A stretch of DNA of 64,000 nucleotides, taken from the NCBI GenBank assembly GCA_041940305.1, contig JBGTSJ010000001.1, forward strand, positions 1 to 64,000, given 5' to 3'. The first letter of the stretch is position 1; every line of letters begins with the position of its first letter. The DNA comes from JBGTSJ01 sp041940305. Lineage in GTDB: Bacteria; Planctomycetota; Planctomycetia; Planctomycetales; Planctomycetaceae. This document shows, piece after piece, positions 17,718-26,797 of this stretch. A program made the translations under genes and the position numbers. The notes beneath the pieces are model-generated. The model saw only the letters and a program-made list of their open reading frames with translations. It was not told the origin of the DNA and did no database searches.

Positions 17718-18560
17718 ATGCGCGCGACTGTTCACCGATGTGCGTTCACGCTCATCGAACTGCTCGTCGTTATCGCAGTGATGGGGGTGCTTGCCGCTTT
17801 GCTGCTGCCGGCCGTACAGCAGTCCCGGGAGTCCGCGCGGCGGACTGAGTGTCGCTCTCAACTTCGTCAGCATGCATTGGCGTTGCACAACTACCATGAC
17901 GTGCACCGCATCCTGCCCGCTGGCGCCTACCTGCAGGGCTCCGCATTCCCGGTACGGACGGGATGGGGTTGGGGGGCTATGATTCTGCCGTTTCTCGAGC
18001 AGTCGGCGCTGTACGAACGGATCAACTTCAATGTGGGTACGGCGTCCGGGACCAATGGATCGGAAGTGATTCCGACGCCGTTGACCATCTGGGACTGTCC
18101 TAGCGATAGCGCGCCGCGCCATCTCAGCGTGACGGTTCCCGGAGGTCCCAGCCTGCACATCGCCACGGGCAACTACTGCGGGTCGGCGGATGCGTTGGGA
18201 GCAATGACGCGGACTCGCCTGGGAGACGTGACCGACGGGCTCTCGCAGACCCTGCTTGTCGGCGAACGGGTCTATCAGGCCGGCGGCGGTGCGGGTACCG
18301 GACATTATACCGCGGGCTGGTACGGCAGCCTCTCGTATGATCTGGGGTACCTGCCGCAGTCACTGCCGTTCGCTACGGCAACCTCCTCGCAGCCGATCAA
18401 CTGGGCCGGCGGGTCGGCGGCGACGTTCGGCAGCCGGCACATCGGCGGAGCCCAGTTCGCCATGGCGGACGGCTCTGTTCACTATCTGAGCGAGAATATC
18501 AACGGGCAGGTATACCAGGCCTTGGGAACGATCGCCGGAGGCGAGGTCGTCCACTTTTGA
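17718..18560 (+). CDS. DUF1559 protein with a type IV pilin-like N-terminus
   Basis: The 280-residue product starts with a prepilin cleavage/methylation motif (CAFTLIELLVVIAVMGVLAALLLPAVQQ). A DUF1559 domain follows (ARRTECRSQLRQHALALHNY, PFLEQSALYERIN) with the family's closing block FAMADGSVHYLSENI. The family is a large planctomycete-specific expansion thought to be pseudopilins exported by a type II-like system. The alternative start is the adjacent GTG at 17715. The downstream gene lies 56 bp away on the same strand. Confidence 0.93.
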   Translation: MRATVHRCAFTLIELLVVIAVMGVLAALLLPAVQQSRESARRTECRSQLRQHALALHNYHDVHRILPAGAYLQGSAFPVRTGWGWGAMILPFLEQSALYERINFNVGTASGTNGSEVIPTPLTIWDCPSDSAPRHLSVTVPGGPSLHIATGNYCGSADALGAMTRTRLGDVTDGLSQTLLVGERVYQAGGGAGTGHYTAGWYGSLSYDLGYLPQSLPFATATSSQPINWAGGSAATFGSRHIGGAQFAMADGSVHYLSENINGQVYQALGTIAGGEVVHF

Positions 18561-18616
18561 TGGGCCTCCCGGCGGAACACTGTGTGTGACGGAGCGATCT
18601 GACTCGGACGTGCCGG

Positions 18617-19117
18617 ATGAAGAAATACGCAGGCAATGCCGCGGTTGCCGTTGGCGTTGCCGCGATTGTGCTCTGGTTGTTCTGGCCGAGGGGGCCGGAC
18701 TGGGAAGCCGAGCGAGTGCGCGTGGACCGACAGGTTGAGGAGATTCTGGCGCCGTCGGGTCGCCGGCAGGACGCGATCGCCTTCTTCGAGTCCGGCGGAG
18801 CCTTCATCGACATTGAGGACGAAACGTCTGCGCACGTCGATCGAGATGTGATTCTGCCCCTGCTGATCGAGTTGCGGGATCAGTACGGCGCCGCATCGTA
18901 TGTGGTCTCGTCGCCGGATGATCCCGAATACGCAGTCGGATTGTTCGTTCATCTTCCGGGGAATTCGGTGCTGCATGATGGAATCGAATCAGCGATCGCG
19001 GCGGCGGACGACAGCTATTCGGGGGTGATCCTGCGGGCTTTCGGCAACGAATGGCTCTCGCTGGATGCACTGACAGAGGAGCAGGCGGCTGCTTTGGGAC
19101 TCCGGGAGGCTGAATGA
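18617..19117 (+). CDS. Membrane-anchored protein of unknown function
   Basis: The 166-residue product has an N-terminal membrane segment (AAVAVGVAAIVLWLFW) and a soluble mixed alpha/beta domain (FFESGGAFIDIEDETSAHVD, LPLLIELRDQYGAASYVV). It ends LTEEQAAALGLREAE. No family was recognised. It follows the DUF1559 gene by 56 bp and is possibly co-transcribed with it. Confidence 0.6.
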   Translation: MKKYAGNAAVAVGVAAIVLWLFWPRGPDWEAERVRVDRQVEEILAPSGRRQDAIAFFESGGAFIDIEDETSAHVDRDVILPLLIELRDQYGAASYVVSSPDDPEYAVGLFVHLPGNSVLHDGIESAIAAADDSYSGVILRAFGNEWLSLDALTEEQAAALGLREAE

Positions 19118-19190
19118 ATCGTTGCGGAGTTGCCGACAAGGGGAAGTGCAATGCTGTCTGCGTTCACTCCCGTCAGACAAACGAGAGTAG

Positions 19191-19304
19191 CCTCCTCTTA
19201 CGCTGACAATGGATACGTACGGGCATCTCTTCCCCGGACAAGAGGCCGACACGATCGCCCGGTTGCCGGCCATGATGGGTTCAGACAATCCGTCTGAAAA
19301 CTAA
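19191..19304 (+). pseudogene. C-terminal remnant of a tyrosine recombinase (phage-type integrase)
   Basis: The frame gives LTLTMDTYGHLFPGQEADTI, then ARLPAMMGSDNPSEN and a stop. The segment around DTYGHLFPGQ holds the catalytic tyrosine and the usual end of phage/ICE integrases. In-frame stops and unrelated sequence lie immediately upstream, so only about 38 codons survive. It stands 157 bp from a copy of the tRNA-Met 3' part, the normal position of an integrase next to its attachment site. Confidence 0.72.
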
Positions 19305-19460
19305 AGCAGAAACTACAGCAGTCGCGATGCGGAAGCGTGTATTCCGGTTGCGAGTCATTGCGACAAATCGGCGGACTCGCCGGAAGCGCTGGCGAGCGAA
19401 AAGCCCTGCAAACGAAGACAAAAACGCGACCGCTTGCCACTCTTTGCGAAAGATTTCGAG

Positions 19461-19508
19461 AATGGCGGAGGTGGGACTCGAACCCACGACCCGCGGCTTA
19501 TGAATCCG
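19461..19508. repeat. Partial tRNA-Met duplicate, candidate attachment site (distal copy)
   Basis: These 48 bp are identical to 20134-20181, which cover the 3' part of tRNA-Met from the anticodon loop to the discriminator base. The tRNA homology stops after 19508, so this copy is not a functional tRNA gene. A direct repeat of a tRNA 3' end is the standard trace of site-specific integration by a tyrosine recombinase. The ~130 bp to the left of both copies are also related but diverged, suggesting two related elements inserted in tandem. Confidence 0.8.
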
Positions 19509-19626
19509 GAGTGATACGCGAAAAACGGCCGACAATCAAGGAGTTCGGCCGGCGCTACAGCATGCTTTACAGCAGTCAGCGCCGGCGCGTTGCGGCGCGG
19601 GGATGATGGGAGGATGATTATCGGGA

Positions 19627-19932
19627 ATGGTTAACGAACACCCCAAGGCTCAAATCATCACTGACGATGGCCGGGTCGTCGCGAAGAAAATCCGCGCTAC
19701 CGTTACCGACTACCCAACGGAATGGTTCGGTGAACTGAACCGCAAGGTTGCACCTGGAGAATACATGTTGTGCTTATTTCCGGGCTGCAGCGGGCGAATC
19801 CGCGTCCGAAGCAATGGTACTTCGTTCAGGGGAATCGGGTCTGTCGGTTGGTACTGCTTTGATTCGTCTGACTGCGACCGTTCGCTCTGGCGGCGGTTTA
19901 GCTGGCGATTGAGGCAATGGTTTCGGATGTAG
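19627..19932 (+). CDS. Small protein between the tRNA-Met repeats, function unknown
   Basis: The 101-residue frame MVNEHPKAQIITDDGRVVAK... contains PGEYMLCLFPGCSGRIRVRS and YCFDSSDCDRSLWRRFSWRL. Four cysteines (CLFPGC and CFDSSDC) could bind a metal. It is the only plausible gene inside the 720-bp segment bounded by the direct repeats. It may be the last passenger gene of a collapsed element. No family was recognised. Confidence 0.45.
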   Translation: MVNEHPKAQIITDDGRVVAKKIRATVTDYPTEWFGELNRKVAPGEYMLCLFPGCSGRIRVRSNGTSFRGIGSVGWYCFDSSDCDRSLWRRFSWRLRQWFRM

Positions 19933-20133
19933 CCGGTCAATGAATGGGCGGATGGACTCTAACCCGGATTCTTTGGCTGAGTCCGGAGCGGGGCTGATTA
20001 GCCGGAGCGTGTATGCACGCTGCGTTTGCTTGCGACAAGCTTGCGGTCTCGGCGGTAGCGATGCCGAGCGGTAGGCCCTGCAAACAAAGGGGAAAAAGCG
20101 TTCCGATGCGTCTCCGTGTGAACGCTTGCGAGA

Positions 20134-20181
20134 AATGGCGGAGGTGGGACTCGAACCCACGACCCGCGGCTTATGAATCCG
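20134..20181. repeat. Attachment-site copy inside the intact tRNA-Met
   Basis: This is the second copy of the 48-bp direct repeat. Because it is part of the complete tRNA gene, it is the tRNA-proximal att site. The distance to the other copy is 673 bp. Confidence 0.8.
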
Positions 20182-20209
20182 CTGCTCTAACCAACTGAGC
20201 TACCCCGCC
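20136..20209 (-). tRNA. tRNA-Met (anticodon CAT)
   Basis: The minus strand reads GGCGGGGTAGCTCAGTTGGT at the 5' end. The anticodon loop is TTCATAA, giving anticodon CAT, and the T arm is GTGGGTTCGAGTCCCAC. The acceptor stem pairs GGCGGGG with CTCCGCC and A is the discriminator. CCA is not encoded. Elongator Met is the most likely identity; an Ile tRNA with a lysidine-modified CAT is the alternative. Its 3' part is duplicated at 19461-19508. Confidence 0.93.
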
Positions 20210-20235
20210 ATGTCGACGCCCGGCGCCGACGGGCC

Positions 20236-20264
20236 AAATTAATGCATCCCACCACCACCGACAA
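20236..20264 (-). promoter_or_regulatory. Promoter of tRNA-Met
   Basis: On the minus strand, TTGTCG (20264-20259) is followed after 17 bp by TAATTT (20241-20236). The -10 lies 26 bp before the tRNA 5' end. The spacing fits a housekeeping-sigma promoter. Confidence 0.5.
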
Positions 20265-20388
20265 GCCAGCCTCCGTTCGGTTCGGCCGCACCCGGCGGGA
20301 ACCCTCAACGTCGTGGCGCAGACCGTTATGATCTATCCGACTCTGGAACGTTTCGCCGCCAGTTGACACTCATCCCGCACCCCCTGGC

Positions 20389-21660
20389 ATGACGATCGCC
20401 GTCACCGCCCTGATCAGCGTCCTCGCCACCGTCCTGCTGTTCGCCCTGATCCAGAACCTGAGTTCGGGCGAACGCCGGATCGAGTACGAAATCGAGGACC
20501 CGCCCGTCGTCGGCGACGCCTGTTTCGTCAGGCTCGTCAGCCATCTCCTTGGTCCTCCGCTGCGGGACGGTCACCGCGTCACCACGCTCCTCAACGGCGA
20601 GCAGATCTTTCCCGCCATGCTGGAGGCCATTCGCGCGGCGGAGCAGACGATCACGTTCGAGACGTTCATCTACTGGTCGGGCGACATCGCCGAGGAGTTC
20701 TCCGACGCTCTCGCCGAGCGCGCACGTGCCGGCGTCCGCGTGCATGTGCTGCTCGACTGGCTCGGCAGCAAGCGCCTCGATCGCGAGTCCATCGACAAGA
20801 TGAAGCGGGCCGGCGTCCAGGTGGACCGCTACCGTCCGCTCCGCTGGTACCACCTCAACCGGATGAACAACCGCACGCACCGCAAGATCATGGTTGTGGA
20901 CGGCCGCGTGGGGTTTACCGGCGGCGTCGGCATCGCCGACCAGTGGCAGGGGCAGGGGGACTCCCCCGAGCACTGGCGGGATACGCATTACCGCATCGAA
21001 GGCCCCGCTGTCGCCCAGTTGCAGGCCGCCTTTGCCGACAACTGGAACAAGACGCACCCGGAGATCATGGATGACGACCGCTACTTTCCCGAGCTGCATC
21101 CGGCGGGGACGATCTGCGCTCAAGTCATCAAGACGTCCCCGCGCGAAGGGGCCAGCAGCGCCCGCCTGTTGTATCTGCTGTCGATCGCGTCGGCCCGCCG
21201 CCGCATCCTGATCGCCAACTCCTACTTCGTCCCCGACCGGGCCTGCGTCAAAGCCCTCCTCGCGGCCAAACAGCGCGGCGTCGAAGTCGCCGTCATTGTC
21301 CCGGGAAAACACATCGATACGGTCGTCACGCGCCGTGCCTCCCGGGCCCTCTGGGGGCCTCTTTTGGAGGCGGGCATCGAGATTTACGAGTTCCAGCCGA
21401 CCATGTTCCACTGCAAGATCATGGTGGTGGACGACTGCTGGACCTCCGTCGGCTCAACGAACTTCGACAACCGCTCCTTCCGTCTGAACGACGAGGCCAA
21501 CCTCAACGTTCTCGACGCCGACTTTGCGGCCGAACAGGTCCGGCAGTTCGAGGCCGACCTCCGCCGCTCGCGCCGTATCACGTTCGACGAATGGAAGAAC
21601 CGCCCGCTGCACATCCGCTGCATCGAGTGGTGCGCCTCGCTCGTCCGCTCTCAGGTGTGA
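20389..21660 (+). CDS. Cardiolipin synthase (phospholipase D family)
   Basis: The 423-residue protein has one N-terminal membrane segment (ALISVLATVLLFALIQNL) and two PLD catalytic motifs. The first is THRKIMVVDGRVGFTGG (near residue 163) and the second is FHCKIMVVDDCWTSVGSTNFD (near residue 343). Between them lies ILIANSYFVPD. This layout is that of ClsA/ClsB-type enzymes that join two phosphatidyl groups to make cardiolipin at the inner membrane. The choice between the Cls subfamilies cannot be made from motifs alone. Confidence 0.92.
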   Translation: MTIAVTALISVLATVLLFALIQNLSSGERRIEYEIEDPPVVGDACFVRLVSHLLGPPLRDGHRVTTLLNGEQIFPAMLEAIRAAEQTITFETFIYWSGDIAEEFSDALAERARAGVRVHVLLDWLGSKRLDRESIDKMKRAGVQVDRYRPLRWYHLNRMNNRTHRKIMVVDGRVGFTGGVGIADQWQGQGDSPEHWRDTHYRIEGPAVAQLQAAFADNWNKTHPEIMDDDRYFPELHPAGTICAQVIKTSPREGASSARLLYLLSIASARRRILIANSYFVPDRACVKALLAAKQRGVEVAVIVPGKHIDTVVTRRASRALWGPLLEAGIEIYEFQPTMFHCKIMVVDDCWTSVGSTNFDNRSFRLNDEANLNVLDADFAAEQVRQFEADLRRSRRITFDEWKNRPLHIRCIEWCASLVRSQV

Positions 21661-21941
21661 GATGAAGGCGGTCACCGTTGATGGAGTTCGCCCCATCCCG
21701 CACAATTGTGCACAGGCCGGATCGCGGGATTGCAATTTGCCGTCATCCGGTGATAGGCTGTTTCTCCAGCCGATCCTGCGTCGGGTTCCGGACTTGCTGC
21801 GCGAATCGCGGCTGTTCACGCAGACGGTGGCCCTGCCTCCAGGCGTGAACCTCACGTCCTCCCCGCGCCCACACTCTCCCACTGCCGCGCCCCCAGCGAC
21901 TCTCGCGGACATCAGTCGCCGCAATCTCGGAAAGCATCCGT

Positions 21942-23045
21942 ATGAGCGCCGTCCTTGAACCTCCTGCCGCGTCTCCGGAGCACGATTACGGACGCAAGCC
22001 CGACATCGATCGCGAGCAACTCCGCCGGCTGATGCAGCCCAGCCTGTTTCAATGGGGCATTCGCACGGCCAGCGACTGGGCGATCGCCATCATTCCGATG
22101 GCCGTCGCCGGCTACGCCTGGAACCAGGGCTACTGGTGGTGCTGGCCCGCCTTCGCCGTGGCCGTGCTGTGCGCCGGGCTTGCTCAGCATCGGCTGGCGC
22201 TGATGGCCCACGACGGCTCACATCGTCAGGCTTCCCGCAACAAGCGGCTTAACGACTTTCTCGTCGGCATGTTCACGCTCTGGCCGTTCGCCAATCCCGT
22301 GGGCGGCTATCGACGCTTCCACTTCAATCACCACCGGTACCTCAATACCGAGGGGGACCCGGAACTGCATCACAAGCAGAAGAGCTCCCCCGCCTGGGAC
22401 CTCCCGTCCGGCAGGCAGATGATCGTGCGGCGCTTCCTGGAGGACATCAGCCTCCAGCACGTGAAAGAACTCTACCACCTGTCGCAGAACGCCCGCCCCG
22501 GCACCAGCAAGATTGACCGCCTGCTTCCCACCGGATGGTGGCTCTGCGCGTTCTCCGTCATTGCTTACTCCGGACAGTGGTGGATTCTCCCGGTATGGTT
22601 CCTCGCGACGGCCATCGTCTTCTGGCCCATCTTCCGACTCCGCATCTGGACCGAGCATGTCGGCACGCACGACGTGCACCGCGTTCACGTCCCCTGGTAT
22701 CTCCGTTTCTGGCTCGTGCCGCACAACACGTGGTACCACTACGAGCACCATCACTTCCCGCAGGTCCCCTGCTGGAACCTCCCGAAAGTACGGCAGCTTG
22801 TAGGGCCGATTCCCGAAATCCTTCCGCTCTACGACGTCATCCGCTCATACGACTCTTCGCCCGCGATCGGCTCCGGCGCGCCAACTCGCAAGCTCGGCGA
22901 GACGCTCCCTCAGTTCGACCCGCGCAAGGTGGCCGAGATCCCCACCGAATGGGAAGGGGGCCGCAAGACGGGTGTCGGGGCCGGCACCGGCGGTGAGCCG
23001 GTGTTTCACACCGCCGCCGACCTTCGCGCCCACGCAGCGACATAG
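21942..23045 (+). CDS. Membrane fatty-acid desaturase family protein
   Basis: The 367-residue integral membrane protein has the three histidine boxes of di-iron desaturases and hydroxylases: AHDGSHRQ, FHFNHHRYLN and YHYEHHHFPQVP. At least four hydrophobic segments lie between them. The family includes acyl-lipid desaturases and carotenoid oxygenases, and the substrate is not readable. The position after cardiolipin synthase (281 bp, same strand) suggests membrane-lipid modification. The tail after ~residue 310 is less conserved. Confidence 0.88.
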   Translation: MSAVLEPPAASPEHDYGRKPDIDREQLRRLMQPSLFQWGIRTASDWAIAIIPMAVAGYAWNQGYWWCWPAFAVAVLCAGLAQHRLALMAHDGSHRQASRNKRLNDFLVGMFTLWPFANPVGGYRRFHFNHHRYLNTEGDPELHHKQKSSPAWDLPSGRQMIVRRFLEDISLQHVKELYHLSQNARPGTSKIDRLLPTGWWLCAFSVIAYSGQWWILPVWFLATAIVFWPIFRLRIWTEHVGTHDVHRVHVPWYLRFWLVPHNTWYHYEHHHFPQVPCWNLPKVRQLVGPIPEILPLYDVIRSYDSSPAIGSGAPTRKLGETLPQFDPRKVAEIPTEWEGGRKTGVGAGTGGEPVFHTAADLRAHAAT

Positions 23046-23194
23046 CCGGCGTGCCGGATCTCCTCCTGGTCGGCAAGGCACTGAAGTGCGGCGCAATCGC
23101 CGCACGCGCTTCCCTCCGTGCAAATCGCAGTTGCACTCATCGTACACACGCGGGCACGCTACGCAGGCCGGTTGCGGCGGCGTAAACTATCCGC

Positions 23195-24499
23195 ATGTTG
23201 CAACGAGAACAGAGTCGAACAGCGTTCGCCCGTGCCTGCCGATTCATCCCCGGCGGCGTCAACAGCCCCGCCCGTGCCTTCGGCGCCGTCGGCGGCGAGC
23301 CGCTCTTTATTGATCGCGCCCAGGGGCAGTATCTCTATGACATCGACGGCAATCGCCTGATCGATTTCGTCGGTTCGTGGGGACCGCACATTCTTGGCCA
23401 CCGTCATCCGGCCGTCCTCGCAGCGATTGACGACGCTCTCTCCCGCGGGACGAGTTTCGGCGCGCCGACCGAACTCGAGAGTGAACTCGCCGAGATCGTC
23501 GTCGAGGCCGTCCCTTCGGTCGAACTTGTGCGGATGGTCAACTCCGGCACCGAAGCCACGATGAGCGCCATTCGCGTGGCGCGGGGCTTCACCGGCCGCA
23601 GCGGGGTCGTCAAGTTCGCCGGCTGCTATCACGGCCACGCGGACAGCCTGCTCGTCCAGGCCGGCAGCGGCGCCCTCACGCACGGCGTGCCGTCCAGCCC
23701 CGGCGTCCCCGCCGGATGCACGGCTGACACGATCTCGATCGAATTCAACCACCCGCAACAACTGGAGGATGCCTTCAAACGCCGCGGCGACGACATTGCC
23801 GCCGTCATCCTCGAGCCCGTCGTCGGCAACATGGGAGTCGTCCTGCCGCAGCCGGGTTTCCTTGAAACGTGCCGCGAACTCTGCACGCGGCATGGCGCGG
23901 TGCTGATCTTCGACGAGGTGATGACCGGGTTCCGGCTGGCCTACGGCGGCGCTCAGGAGCGCTTCGGCATCACTCCCGATATGACCACGCTCGGCAAAAT
24001 TCTGGGGGGCGGCATGCCGGTCGGCGCCTACGGCGGACGCTCCGAGATCATGCAGTCCGTTTCTCCTGCTGGTCCCGTCTACCAGGCCGGCACGCTCTCC
24101 GGCAATCCGCTCGCCATGGCCTGCGGGATCGCCACGCTGCGGACGTTGAAGGCGGACAATCCCTACGCACGGCTGGAGTCGGCCACGCAGACGCTTGTCG
24201 AGGGCCTTTCACAGGCGGCGCAAAGAGCCGGCCTCCCGCATCAGCTCGCCCGGTGCGGCAGCATGTTCACGCTGTTCTTCAGCGACTCGCCCGTCACCGA
24301 CTACGCCTCGGCCACGCGCAGCGATACGACGCGCTTCGCCGCCTGGTTCCGCGGCATGCTCGAACGCGGGGTCTACCTCCCCTGCAGCCAGTTTGAAGCC
24401 AGCTTCTTATCGGCCGCCCATACCGCCGATGACATCGCCGCCACCCTTTCGGCCGCGGCCGAAGTCCTGTCGCAGCTGGGGCAGGATTCGGCGATGTGA
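23195..24499 (+). CDS. hemL: Glutamate-1-semialdehyde 2,1-aminomutase
   Basis: HemL converts glutamate-1-semialdehyde to 5-aminolevulinate, the second step of C5-pathway tetrapyrrole synthesis. The 434-residue protein has FIPGGVNSPARAFGAVGG at the N-terminus, NSGTEATMSAIRVARG, GCYHGHADSLL, the PLP-cofactor aspartate region IFDEVMTGFR, and the PLP-lysine motif TLGKILGGGMPVGAYGG. All hallmark blocks are present at normal length. TAAACT at 23183-23188 lies only six bases before the ATG and no ribosome-binding site is seen, so the mRNA could be leaderless (inference). Confidence 0.97.
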   Translation: MLQREQSRTAFARACRFIPGGVNSPARAFGAVGGEPLFIDRAQGQYLYDIDGNRLIDFVGSWGPHILGHRHPAVLAAIDDALSRGTSFGAPTELESELAEIVVEAVPSVELVRMVNSGTEATMSAIRVARGFTGRSGVVKFAGCYHGHADSLLVQAGSGALTHGVPSSPGVPAGCTADTISIEFNHPQQLEDAFKRRGDDIAAVILEPVVGNMGVVLPQPGFLETCRELCTRHGAVLIFDEVMTGFRLAYGGAQERFGITPDMTTLGKILGGGMPVGAYGGRSEIMQSVSPAGPVYQAGTLSGNPLAMACGIATLRTLKADNPYARLESATQTLVEGLSQAAQRAGLPHQLARCGSMFTLFFSDSPVTDYASATRSDTTRFAAWFRGMLERGVYLPCSQFEASFLSAAHTADDIAATLSAAAEVLSQLGQDSAM

Positions 24500-24525
24500 T
24501 ACACTGAGTGCCGGAGGAAACGACG

Positions 24526-24903
24526 ATGACGATTCGTCCGGCCGCAACGCTGCTCGCACTCCTGATCGTCGGGTCCGCCGCGCACGGACAGGGGATCGTG
24601 CAGCAGCCGGTTGTCGAGCAGCTCTCCGTAGACGCCGTCGTCAGCGTTCCCGACCGCGGGAGCGCATTCCTCGGCGGCGTCGCGTCCGGCCGCAGCAGCC
24701 TTTCGGTCTACGGCCCGCTGCCGCTCACTCACTCGTTCGGATTCGAGTACGGATACAGCCGCGTCGAAGTCGGCGTCTTCATCCACGACTTCGAGGCCAT
24801 GGACGCCGCACTGCTCAACGCGGCGGCGGCCGAGGAGGGTCCCTCCGCCGTCGTCCCGCCGACGCGGGCCCGCAAGGCCTGGCAGGCGCTGCAGCGTCGA
24901 TGA
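24526..24903 (+). CDS. Small exported protein of unknown function
   Basis: The 125-residue product has a signal peptide (AATLLALLIVGSAAHGQG). A short beta-like domain follows (VDAVVSVPDRGSAFLGGVAS, YGYSRVEVGVFIHDFEAMD). No family was recognised. The ATG at 24526 is favoured by GGAGG about nine bases upstream. It lies 26 bp after hemL on the same strand and may be co-transcribed with it. Confidence 0.6.
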   Translation: MTIRPAATLLALLIVGSAAHGQGIVQQPVVEQLSVDAVVSVPDRGSAFLGGVASGRSSLSVYGPLPLTHSFGFEYGYSRVEVGVFIHDFEAMDAALLNAAAAEEGPSAVVPPTRARKAWQALQRR

Positions 24904-24992
24904 CGCTCGTGCGCCGGGATGACCGGTCGAGCCGCATCGACCGGTCGTAACGAATCGGACAGGAGTTTATCCCGCCGGCCGCGATGGGCGGA

Positions 24993-25289
24993 TTATGCCG
25001 CCGGAGCATCGATGAACACCCGCTGGCGCAGCTTTACCTTCATGTACCGCTCGCCGCGGGCGTCGTAGAAGTACAGCATGTTCTGGTCGGTCGCCCAGAT
25101 CGCTCCCAGCCGCACGCTCCGCGGCCCCTTGAGCGAAAACTGCATCCCGCATTGCCGTCCGCGGCTCTTGAGCGTCATCTCCCGCATCTCAAACTGTTCC
25201 CGAACGAGGTTCTCCTTGTCGCAGAGCGCCGTATGCACAAAAGTCTTCAGGTCGCCGAGCGATTGAATGGCTTCCACGCGTTCGTTCAT
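24993..25289 (-). CDS. Conserved-looking small protein of unknown function
   Basis: The 98-residue product (MNERVEAIQSLGDLKTFVHT...) has a helical N-terminus and a beta-rich C-terminus (RSVRLGAIWATDQNMLYFYD, ERYMKVKLRQRVFI). No signal peptide is seen, so it is probably cytoplasmic. The start at 25289 is preferred; upstream readings add a Pro/Arg-rich stretch that looks non-coding. No family was recognised. Confidence 0.6.
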   Translation of the reverse strand: MNERVEAIQSLGDLKTFVHTALCDKENLVREQFEMREMTLKSRGRQCGMQFSLKGPRSVRLGAIWATDQNMLYFYDARGERYMKVKLRQRVFIDAPAA

Positions 25290-25566
25290 GGTGCGAAGGT
25301 CCCTGGGGTGTCGAGGGTCAGCCCACGGTTCGTCGGCACGGCGTCGCCGCGATGCAGCCGCTGCAGGAGGATCGGCCGGCGGATTCCGCACGGCCAGTCG
25401 GGCAGGGGGTTTCATCAGAGAGCGCCGGACCGGTAAGAGTTATCGGCGCGGCCCGGTTTGGCTCCGCCGAATCCTTTCGCGACGTCCGGCATCCGGCAGG
25501 AAGCATCCGTCCGCGACGAGTGGACCAACGCGAAAGTTGCAACTTCCCCTGAAGTCCCCGCGGCGG

Positions 25567-26601
25567 TCACCGCTGGAAAATCGGCAGATAGCCTTTGTCC
25601 AGTTGCAGGATGATCGTGCACAGGGCGGTGACGTACACCGGACCCACATGCCCCTCGTTCCATGAACCGTTGGCCGATTGCGTGCGCATCAGCGTCTGGC
25701 TCACCTCCGGGAAGTATTTCTCCCAATCCTCCTCATGCCGGTACATGATCTGCGCGTAGTACAGATGCATGTAATGCCAGTGCCCGAAGTGCTGCGACTG
25801 GCTGATCCCGCCCCCCGGCCAGATGTTCTTGCGGCAGTAGTCCAACATCCGCTGCACCTGCTCCGCTTCGTCGTACTGACCGGTGCTGTACATCGTGGCG
25901 ACGGCCGCCGCCGTGATGGGAGGCCGCGCGCCCCCCCCGCGGATGCTGTACTGCACGCCCCCATCCTCCGACATGCAGTCGTAGATGTACTGCTTCGCGC
26001 GGTCGATCGCCTCTCCCGGCACAACAATCCCCGCATTGCGACAGGCCCTCAGTCCCTGCACCTGCGTGACGCACGTTGAGCCTTCGTCGAAGTCGTTGCC
26101 GTCCTTCGCCGACACATAACCCCAGCCTCCGCGCGAGGTCTGCGCCTGGATGCTGAACTCCACCGCCTTCGTGAGCACGTCCCGGATCCGCATCCGCCGC
26201 ACGACGTCCTCCTCCTCTCCAAAGACCTGCGAGAGGAAGAGCATCGAGTAGCCGTGCCCGTACGTGTAGTGATAATCGTCCTTGTATCCGATGAGCCCGT
26301 TCGGCTGGGCGACGTCCAGCAGGTAGTCCACGGCCCGCGCGATGTTATCGGCATAGCGGCCGCGGGTCGTGGTCGATCCCTCGCATAGCAGCGCCGTCCC
26401 GGACAACGCCGTCATGGCCACCCGGTACTGTCCCCCGTTCGCCTCCCAGTACCCCTGCCGCCGCTGCTCCCGGACGAGGTAATCCAGTCCCTTCGTCACG
26501 GACTGATCGAGCTTGGGATCGCGTTCCGCGGCCCGCACGGCGACCGGACCCGGCGAAAGCCAGAGGCAAGCGATCGTTGCTGCGGCGATCAATGGTCGCA
26601 T
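25567..26601 (-). CDS. Secreted prenyltransferase/squalene-oxidase-repeat protein
   Basis: The 344-residue product has a signal peptide (LIAAATIACLWLSPGPVAVRA) and several alpha-alpha toroid repeats of the squalene-cyclase/prenyltransferase type: GLDYLVREQRRQGYWEANGG, FSIQAQTSRGGWGYVSAKDG and LMRTQSANGSWNEGHVGPVY. It lacks an obvious DxDD cyclase motif and is exported, so a terpene-cyclase role is unlikely. Related planctomycete proteins have no defined function. It is transcribed divergently from xylA, with 196 bp between the start codons. Confidence 0.82.
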   Translation of the reverse strand: MRPLIAAATIACLWLSPGPVAVRAAERDPKLDQSVTKGLDYLVREQRRQGYWEANGGQYRVAMTALSGTALLCEGSTTTRGRYADNIARAVDYLLDVAQPNGLIGYKDDYHYTYGHGYSMLFLSQVFGEEEDVVRRMRIRDVLTKAVEFSIQAQTSRGGWGYVSAKDGNDFDEGSTCVTQVQGLRACRNAGIVVPGEAIDRAKQYIYDCMSEDGGVQYSIRGGGARPPITAAAVATMYSTGQYDEAEQVQRMLDYCRKNIWPGGGISQSQHFGHWHYMHLYYAQIMYRHEEDWEKYFPEVSQTLMRTQSANGSWNEGHVGPVYVTALCTIILQLDKGYLPIFQR

Positions 26602-26797
26602 CGTTCTCTCCGGCTTGCGTCTGGCGGACTCGACGGGCGGATCTGTCAATTGATCCTCCCGCAGCGGCGCTTGACATAGCCTATTCCTCCGGCGCTTTGG
26701 GGACAAGACGGCCGCTCGCCCGCGATTCAATTTGCCGTCCGTGACCGATACACTGCCCTGTCTCAACCTCCAACGCTCCCGCGCTGAGATTCCCTCC

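Noticed and set aside
19461..19508. A second tRNA-Met gene
   Set aside because: Only the 3' part from the anticodon loop onward is present; the D arm and 5' acceptor strand are missing, so it is an attachment-site duplicate.
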